Positions 45,851-55,345 of a DNA stretch of 64,000 nucleotides are shown here, piece after piece. The notes beneath the pieces are model-generated. The model saw only the letters and a program-made list of their open reading frames with translations. It ran no database searches and was not told the origin of the DNA. The translations under genes and the position numbers were made by a program. Location: NCBI RefSeq assembly GCF_949987515.2, contig NC_082695.1, forward strand, positions 70,760,466 to 70,824,465, written 5' to 3'. This DNA is from Delphinus delphis (taxonomy: Eukaryota; Chordata; Mammalia; Artiodactyla; Delphinidae). Position 1 is the stretch's first letter. Every line of letters starts with the position of its first letter.

Positions 45851-48800
45851 ATGGTAATAGGAATATACATATCGATAATTACCTTAAATGTGAATGGATT
45901 AAATGCTCCAAGCAAAAACCACAGGCTTGCTGAATGGATACAGAAACAAGAACCATCTATTTGCTGTCTACAAGAGATCCACTTCAGACCTAGGGACACA
46001 TACAGACTGAAAGTGAGGGGATGGAAAAAGATACTCCATGTAAATGGAAATCAAAAGAAAGCTGGAGTAGAAATACTCATAGCAGATAAAATAGACTTTA
46101 AAATAAAGAATGTTACAAGAACAAGGAAGGACACTACATAATGATCAAGGGATTAATCAAAGAAGAAGACATAACAATAAATATACATGCACCCAACATA
46201 GGAGCACCTCAAGACATAAGGTAAATGCTAACAGCTGTAAAAGAGGAAATCGACAGTAACACAATTTTAGTGGGGGACTTTAACACCTCACCTACACCAG
46301 GGACAGATCATCCAGACAGAAAATTAGTAAGGAAACACAAGCTTTAAATGACACAATAGACCAGATAGATTTAATTGATATTTATAGGACATTCCACCTG
46401 AAAACAGCAGATTACAATTTCTTCTCAAGTGTGCATGGTACATTCTCCAGGATAGATCAGATGTTGGGTCACAAATCAAGCCTCAGTAAATTTAAGAAAA
46501 TTGAAATCATATCAAGCATCTTTTCCAACCACAATGCTATGAGATTAGAAATAAATTACAGGGGAAAAAACCCATAAAAAACAAAAACACATGGAGACTG
46601 AACGATACATTACTAAATAACCAAGAGATCACTGAAGAAATCAAAAAGGAAATCAAATAATACCTAGAGACCAAAGACAAAGAAAACACGACGATCCAAA
46701 ACCTATGGGATGCAGCAAAAGCAGTTCTAAGAGGGAACTTTATAGCAATACAATCCTGACTCAAGAAACAAGAAAAATCTCAAATAAACAGTCTAACCTT
46801 ACACCTAAAGGAACTAGAGAAAGAACAAACAAAACCCTAAGTTAGTAGACGGAAAGAAATCATAAAGATCAGAGCAGAAATAAGTGAAATAGAAACAAAG
46901 AAAACAATAACAAAGTTCAATAAAACTAAAAGCTGATTCTTTGAGAAGATAAACAAAATTGATAAACTTTTAGCCAGACTCATTAAGAAAAACAGGGAGA
47001 GGACTCAAATCAATAAAATTAGAAATGAAAAAGGAGAAGTTGCAGTGGACAACACGGAAATACAAAGCATCATTAAGAGACTACTACGAGCAACTGTATG
47101 CCAGTGAAATGGACAACCATGAACAAATGGGCAATTCTTGGAATTCAGGTAAACTTTCCAAGTCTGAACCAGGAAGAAATAGAAAATATGAACGGACTTA
47201 TCACAAGTAATGAAATTGAAACTGTGATTAAAAATCTTCCAACAAACAAGGGTTCAGTACCAGATGGCTTCACAGGTGAATTCTATCAAATGTTTAGAGA
47301 AGAGCTAACACCCATCTTTCTCAAACTCTTCCAAAAAATTGCAAAGGAAGGAACACTCCTAAACTCATTCTATGAGGCCACCATCACCTTGATACCAAAA
47401 CCAGACAAGGATGTCACAAAGAAAGAAAACTACAGGCCAATATCACTGATGAACTTAGATGCAAAAATCCTCAACAAAATACTAGCAAACAGAATCCAAC
47501 AACAGATTAAAAGGATCATACACCATGATCAAGTGGGATTTATCCTAGGGATGCAAGGATTCTTCAATTTGTGCAAATCAATCAATGTGATACACCATAT
47601 TAACAAATCGAAGAATAAAAACCAAATGATCATCTCAAGAGATGCAGAAAAAGCTTTTGACAAAATTGAACACCCATTTATGATAAAAAATCTCCAGAAA
47701 GTGGGCATAGAGGAAACCTACTTCAACACAGTAAAGGCCATGTATGACAAACCCACAGCCAACATCATTCTCAATGGTGAAAAACTGAAAGCATTTCCTC
47801 TAAGATCAGGAACAAGACAAGGATGTCCACTCTTGCCACTATTACTCAACATAGTTTTGGAAGTCCTACCCATGGCAATCAGAGAAGAAAAAGAAATAAA
47901 AGGAATACAAATTGAAAAGAAGAAGGAAAACTGTCACTGTTGGCAGATGACATGATACTATACATAGAGAATCCGAAAGATGCCACCAGAAAACTACTAG
48001 AGCTAATCATTGAAAATGGTAAAGTTGCAGGATACAAATTAATGCACAGAAATCTCTTGCATTCCTATACACTAACAACGAAATATCAGAAAGAGAAATT
48101 AAGGGAACGATCCCATCACCATTGCAAGAAATAGAATAAAATACCCAGGAATAAACCTACCTAAGGAGGTAAAAGACCTGTATGCAGAAAACTATAAGAC
48201 ACTGATGAAAGAAATCAAAGATGAGACAAACAGATGGAGAGATATACCATGTTTTTGGATTGGAAGAGTCAATATTGTGAAAATGACTCTACTACCCAAA
48301 GCAGTCTACAGATTCAATGCAATCCCTGTCAAATTACCAATGGCATTTTGGTAATGCCATTGGTAATTTGATAGGGACAACAGAACTAGAACCAAAAAAA
48401 CTTAAAAAATTTTTATGGAGATACAAAAGAGCCCGAATAGCCAAAGCAGTCTTGAGGGAAAAAAGCAGAGCAGGAGGAATCAGACTCCTTGACTTCAGAC
48501 TAAAGCTACAGTAATCAAGACAATATGGTACATGCATAAAAATATAGAAATATAGATCAATGGAACAGGATAGAAAGCCCAGAGATAAACCCATGCACCT
48601 GTGGTCTACTAATCTTTGACCAAGGAGACAAGGGTATACAATGGAGAAAAGACAGCCCCTTCAATAAGTGTTGCTGGGAAAACTGGACAGCTACATGTAA
48701 AAGAATGAAATTAGAATATTCCCTAACACCATACACAAAAATAAACTCAAAATGGATTGAAGACCTAAATGTAAGACTATTACACTATAAACTCTTAGAG

Positions 48801-49673
48801 GAAACCATGGGAAGAACACACTTTGACATAAATCACAGCAAGATCTTTTTTGACCCACCTCCTAAAGTAATGGAAATAAAAACAAAAATAAACAAATGGG
48901 ACCTAATGAAACTTAAAAGCTTTTGCACTGCCAAGGAAAGTATAAACAAGATGAAAAGGCAACCTTCAGAATGGGAGAAAATATTTGCAAGTGAATCAGT
49001 GGACAAAGGATTAATCTCCAAAATATATAAACAGCTCAATATTAAAAAAACAAACAACCCAATCAAAAAATGGGCAGAAGACCTAAATAGACATTTCTCC
49101 AAAAAGACATAAAGATGGCCAAGAGGCAAATGAAAAGCTGCTCAACATCACTAATTATTAGAGAAATGTAAATGAAAACTACAATGAGGTATCACCTCAC
49201 ACCGGTTAGAATGGGCATCATCAGAAAATCTACAAACAACAAATGCTGGAGAGGGTGTGGAGAAAAGGGAACCCTCTCACACTGTTGGTGGGAATGTAAA
49301 TTGATACAGCCACTATGGAGAACAGTATAGAGGTTCCTTACTAAACTAAAAATAGAATTACCATATGACCCAGCAATCCCACTACTGGGCACATACCCAG
49401 AGAAAACCATATTCAAAAAGACTCATGTACCCTGATGTTCACTGCAGCACTATTTACAATAGCCAGGTCATGGAAGCAACCTAAATGCCCATCGACGGAC
49501 GAATGGAAGAAGATGTGGTACATATATACAATGGAATATTACTCAGCCATAAAAAGGAACAAATTGGGTCATTTGTAGAGATATGGATGGACCTAGAGCC
49601 TGTCATACAGAGTGAAGTAAGTCAGAAAGAGAAAAACAAATACCGTGTAGTAATGTATATATGTGGAATGTAG
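45851..49673 (+). pseudogene. L1 ORF2 (endonuclease-reverse transcriptase), broken
   Basis: The span from ATG 45851 to TAG 49671-49673 equals about 1,274 codons, the usual ORF2p length, and follows ORF1 by 56 bp. Endonuclease motifs: TLNVNGLN near 45889, CLQEIHF near 45964 (catalytic E present), VGDFNT near 46270, and SNH at 46526-46534 where SDH is expected (Asp to Asn). RT region open at 47098-47955 (285 codons): [11 protein letters not shown] and [10 protein letters not shown] are legible. A frameshift just before motif C puts ADD (47942-47950) in the next frame, with L for F before it. An inverted insertion at 48348-48378 breaks the thumb/C-terminal part. Further stops occur throughout. 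The end frame reads EKNKYRVVMYICGM. Confidence 0.93.
48322..48378. repeat. 26-bp inverted repeat with 5-nt loop inside L1 ORF2
   Basis: Arm 48322-48347 (contains aaattaccaatggcatt) is the reverse complement of 48353-48378 (aatgccattggtaatttg...), with two mismatches at the outer end and loop ttggt. Other L1s read straight from ggcatttt into acagaactagaa, so the second arm is an extra inverted copy. Confidence 0.93.
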
Positions 49674-50001
49674 AAAAATGGTACAGATGAACTGGTTTGC
49701 AAGGTAGAAATAGAGACCCAGATGTAGAGAACAAACGTATGGACACCAAGGGGGGAAAGCAGCGAGGGGTGGTGGTGGTGGTGGGATGAATTGGGAGATT
49801 GGAATTGACATGTATACACTGATGTGTATAAAATTGATGACGAATAAGAATATGCTGCATAAAAAATACCTAAAATAAAATTCAGGTAAAAGTTATGAAC
49901 ACATGGTTCATAGAAAAAAATACGAATGGTTCTTGAATATGTAAAAATTGTGCAATCTCATAATGAAAGAAATTAAGTTGAAATAAAAAAGTAATATAAA
50001 A

Positions 50002-50225
50002 TAAAATAAATAATAACTCTCAAGGACCTACTGTATATTAAAAAAAATGGAGAGGGGCAAGAGAATGATATAGATGAGATGAGACTGGTCATGTATTGAT
50101 AATTCTTGAAGCTAATTGATGGAGTCATGGGGACGTATTACACTCCTTTTTCAACTTCTGTGTATGTTTGAAATTTTCCATAATAAAAAGTTAAAAATAA
50201 AAAGTTTTCCATAATAAAAAAACAT
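50002..50225 (+). mobile_element. Older L1 3' UTR pieces
   Basis: 50011-50038 (ctctcaaggacctactgtat) continues the L1 3' UTR that breaks off at 43960. 50040-50225 (attgataattcttgaagcta, tgtgtatgtttgaaattttc, cataataaaaagtt) is the 3' end of an L1M, with the last words duplicated (ttttccataataaaaa twice). Confidence 0.7.
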
Positions 50226-50514
50226 GTTAAGTAAGATCAATTAACCGAGATCTTTCTTTGAAAGGAAATGTTATGTTTTTGGAGGAGTTTCTCAGGTCAT
50301 ATTTGTAGGGCTAGTCCTCAGCTGGGATACACTCACTGGCCAAACTGATGCTTATGGTAATTGGTGTCTGTTCTAATTGGTTGATGTCCCTGCAGTACTG
50401 GCAGTTTACTACTCTGTTGTGACTGGTGTGCATCTCTGTATCTGTATCAATCAAAAGAGGTCTTTGACGCAGATGTGCAGTGAATCAGTGGGGAAGGGAA
50501 GGATGTTGAATTGA
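50226..50514. other. Single-copy sequence, nothing recognised
   Basis: No signature seen. Confidence 0.35.
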
Positions 50515-51900
50515 TGGTATTGGAAAAACTGCCTAACACTTGGGTGAAAACATCATATCTCACCTCACAGGACAATAGATTACAGAAGGAATAAATAATT
50601 AAATGTTAAAAAAAGAAAACCGTTATTAAAATAGAAGTAGAAAAAAATAGGTGATCATCTCATTTTCCGTACAGCAGCAGAAAACAAAGGAAACAATCAT
50701 CAAGAAATGCTTGATACATTTACCTAAATAAAAAATTTTAATTTTATATATCAAAAATCATGAACAAAATTAAAAAGCAAAGGGTAAAATGGGGAGGAAA
50801 CCATTTGCCACAATTACAAAAAAGGATTGCTATAAAGGGTTTATATAAATAGACTATGAAACCATTAAGGTCTCAATAGAAATATTGTCACAGGACATTA
50901 ATAGGTAATTTACAAAAGAGGAAATGGCTAAGGAACATCTGAAAAAGCTGTTTAATGACAGTAATCCCAAATAAATAAAAAAATAAGACAAGAAAACCTT
51001 TTGTTTTTTTAACCTATCAAGTTAGAAAAGGTTTTTTTGGGCAATAATATTAATCACTACTAGGGACAGTAGGAGAAAGCAGCATTACTCACATATTGCT
51101 GCTAAGACTGAAAATTGCTGTAACTACTCCTAAAAATCATTTCGATCATATATTTTCAGAGCCTTAAAAAAGATTTATATATATGGATCTAGTAGTTCTA
51201 ATTATAGAAGTCTACCCTACAAAATAATCTTCAACTCAAAGACTTATGCACACAGATCTTCATTTTAGCATAATTTACAATAGCAAAACCCCAAATCTAC
51301 AAACATTCAGCAAGAGAAGTATTTATGTTATACTGGCATGATGCAAAATTAGCAGTCATTAAAATTGAAGTAAATTAGTAGTTTGGGATTAGCATATACA
51401 CACTACCATATACAAAATAGATAACCATCAAGGACCTAGTGTGTAACACAGGGAACTATACTTAATATTTTGTAATAACCTGTAAGGGAAAAGAATCTGA
51501 AAAAGAATATATATATATATGTATTACATATATTTGAATCACTTTGCTGTACACCTGAAACACACAAAATTTTAAATCAACTTCAATAAACTAATAATAA
51601 TAAAAAAAATAGAAACAACAAAAAAATGAAGTAACAGATGACTTTTAGTGACATGGGGGAAAGTAAGTAGAAAAAGTAGAATGCAAAATTTTATACACAA
51701 TAGTTCAAGCCAAAAAAAAAAAAAAAGAAAGGTAAAAAGACTGGAAGGAAAACACCAAAACAGCAACAGTAGTTAACTCTTATTGATGGGAATAAATACT
51801 TGTTTTCTTCTTTATAGTTTATGCTCTCATTGTATACTTATACTAAGTTGTCTACAATGAGCATGTGTCACTTTCATAATCAGAAAAGAAATCATTATTT
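50515..51900 (+). mobile_element. Old L1M ORF2/3' end, sense, interrupted
   Basis: ttggaaaaactgcctaacac, gaaaccatttgccacaatta, catttacaaaagaggaaatgg-like words and the 3' end ctacaatgagcatgtgtcac, ttcataatcagaaaag. It is the same type of 3' end as the L1M closing at 41225. Interrupted by a short L1 3' UTR at 51374-51620. Confidence 0.8.
51361..51634 (+). mobile_element. Short 5'-truncated L1 3' UTR insertion
   Basis: gtttgggattagcatataca, caaggacctagtgtgtaaca, gaatcactttgctgtacacc, tgaaacacacaaaattttaa, then an A-rich end: the last 240 bp of a whale/ruminant-type L1. Candidate target duplications aaaattgaagtaa (51361-51373) and aaaaaatgaagtaa (51621-51634). Breaks the L1M above. Confidence 0.9.
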
Positions 51901-52574
51901 TAAAAGAAAAATCTCTGGAATTAATCTAGATTTTACCTGGCAGAAAACATCAGAGGAAACCATATTGGTGAATTGTTTTGTAATATTTTTTAAAGCAGAA
52001 TTTCACAGTTCTATTCAAACACAAGCCCCAAAGTAATAACCTCTTTTTTTTTGGCAGAGCGGTAGTAAATAATAACTAGGCAAAATTCGTGTATAATTAG
52101 TTTAAAAAAAATGGTTAAAGTATCTCTATTGAAAAAATAGAAGAATAAAATTTCCTTAGCAGCTCAAGGTTTCTTTGAGAACACAGACATTTTTGTCTTA
52201 TGCCATCATTACTAACTAGTGTAGAAATTTCACAGTGGCATTTCGTTTCAGCCTTGCAGTTTCTGAAAGTATTGTTTGATCTCAAGATCAAGAAGATTTA
52301 CAATGTGGAGATAACTTGCTCCAAGCTTTCCATAACCATCCTCCTCCACCTTCTCAGACCTTCCTGGCTTGCTTTTATAGTTATCTGTCCTCTTCCCAGA
52401 GTCTTGGTAGATTCACACACTGGTGACAACCCATGTCTTTCACCCAGATCCAGCCCCAGGCAAAATTGTCAAAGATCTGAAGTTAGTGGCACTTCCTTTC
52501 CCCAGCCCCACGTCTGGTGCATTCCCACCCTCTCAAAATCTGCTCTCACATGCTTTAATCACACTAAGCTACAC
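51901..52574. other. Single-copy sequence, nothing recognised
   Basis: No repeat signature. The 125-codon frame at 52200-52577 lacks a recognisable domain. Confidence 0.4.
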
Positions 52575-52800
52575 TAACACTTTTGAGCATCTACTATACA
52601 CCAGGCATCCTGTTAAAGGCTTTCACCCATAATATTTTATTTATCCTCACGATAACCTTGCAAAGGTTTATTTGCCTCATTTTACAGATGGGAATGCTGT
52701 AGCCCAGAGAGGTTAAGAAAGTTGCCTGTGGTCACACAGCTAGCCATCGCTAGTACAGGTTTTGGAGTTGTCTGATTCAAGAGCCACGCTTATTCGCAGT
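52575..52800 (-). repeat. MIR SINE relic, antisense
   Basis: gagcatctactatacaccag, gcatcctgttaaaggctttc, cattttacagatgggaatgc, gaggttaagaaagttgcctg, tggtcacacagctagcc: a nearly complete antisense MIR. Confidence 0.94.
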
Positions 52801-53162
52801 TGGTAGGGCCAGTACTTTGGACCCTCAGGACTCTTTTCCAAGCCTTTTAAATTCAGTCATACAAGATAGTTGTCTATTTCCCAAGTAAAATTCCAATTGT
52901 TCTTAAATTGGAAAGAGTCTGAAGTTTTTCAGTTTTCTCCCAAATAATAGACATTTCCTGAAGGATAAGGACATGTGCCTAATTATAGCTAGTAGATCTA
53001 TCAGTTGAAAAGAACATTACTAAATGGATTTGGGCACCATTCAGTTGTCACAAATTATCACACCTTTCCTGAAGCCACATAATAGGGAACAAGAAAATTC
53101 ACGGGCTTGTCTTTCTTAACATCATTTCCCCCCACTAATCTAAAGATCCTCCCAGAAGGTAA
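52801..53162. other. Single-copy sequence, nothing recognised
   Basis: No signature seen. Confidence 0.35.
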
Positions 53163-53290
53163 TTAATTTCCCGTTTTCCCTCTGTAACTAATCAAGATTT
53201 AAATACACTAATTCTCAAGAAATTCTTAATTTCCCGTTTTCCCTCTGTAACTAATCAAGATTTAAAAACACTAATTCTCAAGAAATTCTT
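53163..53290. repeat. 63-bp tandem duplication, two copies
   Basis: 53163-53225 is repeated at 53226-53288 with a single difference (T at 53204, A at 53267). The similarity runs two bases into the following sequence. The unit holds ttcccgttttccctctgtaa and ctaatcaagattta. It lies in single-copy DNA, not within a recognised transposon. Confidence 0.97.
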
Positions 53291-53309
53291 CTTTACTCCT
53301 TAATCAATT

Positions 53310-53465
53310 CTATAGCTCCTAACAAGCTGTGGGCCCTCAGGCAATTTACTTTGGGCCTCTGAGCTACAGATTTCTCCTCTGTAAAAGGAGGATTGGATTA
53401 AAATTCATACCCTTCTCCTAAAGTTGTGGAAAGAATTAAATGATACAATGCAAATAAAGTTTTGG
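53310..53465 (+). repeat. MIR SINE relic, sense
   Basis: aacaagctgtgggccctcag, gcaatttactttgggcctct, gagctacagatttctcctct, gtaaaaggaggattggatta: sense MIR core. Confidence 0.8.
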
Positions 53466-54480
53466 ATAGATGGGTGGCTCAGGAAGGTATACTTCCGTAT
53501 TCCACTCCCCCCCTCCTTTGTATATTGGTATTTTCTCTATGTAAAAGTTACTGTGTCATCCTAAAGGTTTTCTTGACCTTTTTTCTCCAGGACACTAAAT
53601 TTCTATTCCTTAATTCTTTTCCAAGAGACCTTATTTTCCAATCATGTACTTATTGTAACCTCCCCATTCCACATCACGTTAAAAACAAGACCTAACAGGG
53701 TTTGTATAAAGCCAGCGATAAATCTCTGTTCCGTCTCCCTTTCCATTTAGCTCCTCTCCCCACAAAAAACCCTCCCCTCAAGCAACAATAACCCAAAAAA
53801 CCCGGAGTGACAGAGAAACAAGGCATTCAAAGTTATCGATTAAATAATCTTCCTTCCGTGGTCAAAGAAGGAATGCTTGTCAAGAGCGTAGGTTTAAAGT
53901 AAGAAAAAACAAAAAGATGCTTTTCCTAACCAACTTCCTATTCATCGTCCAACAGCAGCAGCCGTTAGGGTCCCTTCTCTGCACAAGGGCAAGGTGCTGC
54001 AGGGACGTTTAACACCTGGCCCTGGCTCTTGTGAAAGCCTGGCCAATATCAAACATCCTGGATCACAGAAATGTTTATGGTGAATATGATACGAGCTGGG
54101 GGAACGAAATATTTCCCACCCAGTAATATTAAATGGCAATGCTTTTGCCGACTTGATTATAAGGAATTCTTCCTGGTGGTCAAAACCAAGGAATTAGGGA
54201 CCTAAAATCCTACAGCTGGAAAAGAAGCACCCACTTCCCCAGTTTAAGGAATATGAATTCTGTGTTCAAAAATTCCCACACTCTCTGGTTAGTACATCCA
54301 CTGATTTAGAAAATGCCCTGGAAGTTTCTGATGATGGAAAATCTTCTTTTTTTTTTTTTTTTTTTTCTTCAGGTCTCCAGACACTTGGTGCTTAAGTGTC
54401 TACAATTTAAAGTTTTACATGTCTTCCTTGGGCTGTCATATGTCTACCTATCCCGCCGAGGACATCTCCCTGAATAATCT
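53466..54480. other. Single-copy flank of the CpG island
   Basis: About 1 kb without a nameable repeat apart from a 23-base T run at 54346-54366. A MIR or exon is not apparent. Confidence 0.4.
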
Positions 54481-54499
54481 GAGTGGAGAATAACGATCC

Positions 54500-55345
54500 T
54501 CTCTCCCTAGGAGATTTATCCGAAAAGGAACGTGCGCGGGGCCGTATAAATTCCGAGGCTCAGATTTCGTTCCCCGCTGGTCAGATGGTGCGGTCGGCGG
54601 GCCCGAGGGATACGTACAGCTGTCCCTACTAGATAGAGGCACGGAGCACAGGTGCTCGGCCTCCCGCCACCGAAGTCGCAGGGAAACTCTGCTGCAGTGA
54701 CATGTGAGTCGCAGGCAGTTGAACCTCGGATGGTCGACCCCTGTAGGGGGAGGGGGAAAAATGAGTCTGAACTACGCCCAGGACGATTGTCCCGATTAAA
54801 GCCCCTGTCCCTCTGCCGCCGGCCCTCCTTCCACGCCGACGAAGAGCCTTGGATTTGCACCTCGCGGTCTGAGCCTCCGCTGGCTGCATCTTGACTATCA
54901 CTCCGAGCGGTCTGGACCGGCTCGGCGGCGGGGCCTAAGCCTGTCCCGGGCCGCGGGGGGTGGGGTGGCGTCGCTGTCCCCGCCCCGGCGGCGGTGACCG
55001 CAGCCCCTCGTCCCGCGGTGGGCGTGCCCCCCCGTGCGCCCCGCGCGCTCCTGGGGCGCCGCTGTCTCTGTCGCGGGCCGAGCGCCACGCGATCTTCCTG
55101 CAAGTCGGGCTCGAAGCGCGCTCCTCACGGTCGCTGCGCCGCCCCGGGGCGCCCGGCAGCCCCGTCCGGGTCCGGCCGCTGTCGCCGCCGGCCTCGCCAC
55201 GCGGTGCCTCCGCCCGCCCCCCCACCCCCACCCCCGCAGCTGCCTCGTCCGGCCTTGTCGCCGATCGTGCTGCAGCGCGACACGGGGGACCCAAGAGGCG
55301 CAGTCTCGTCGGCTGGCCCCGCGGTTTCCCTGTTCAGCCGCCTCC
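54500..55345. promoter_or_regulatory. CpG island, candidate promoter/first-exon region
   Basis: Abrupt change from AT-rich DNA to very GC-rich sequence dense in CG dinucleotides. It contains GC boxes (ccccgccccggcgg near 54977; cgcccccccacccc near 55214) and ggcgggg at 54923. It is not a transposon. Long open frames exist on both strands here (e.g. 54516-55103 minus, 54960-55382 plus), but they overlap each other and are expected in stop-poor GC-rich DNA. None resembles a protein. It most likely marks a transcription start of an unidentified gene or non-coding RNA; direction is not certain. Confidence 0.75.
54543..54590 (+). promoter_or_regulatory. TATA-like element at the CpG island edge
   Basis: gtataaat at 54544-54551 in the context ggggccgtataaattccgag. 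An Inr-like tcagat lies at 54581-54586, a little farther than the usual 25-32 bp spacing. Weak evidence for a plus-strand start. Confidence 0.25.

Larger units (their letters stand above)
43961..50001 (+). mobile_element. Near-full-length L1, about 6 kb, inactive
   Basis: Sense L1 with 5' UTR, ORF1, ORF2 and 3' UTR (about 49674-49882, including the ggtggtggtggtggtggga run and ctgcataaaaaatacctaaa end). Candidate 11-bp target duplication taaaataaata at 43950-43960 and 50002-50012. Between the L1 end (about 49885) and the right duplication lie about 115 bp of AT-rich DNA resembling another L1M piece (atggttcttgaatatgtaaa), possibly a 3' transduction. Stops and frameshifts in both ORFs make it non-autonomous. 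Confidence 0.93.
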
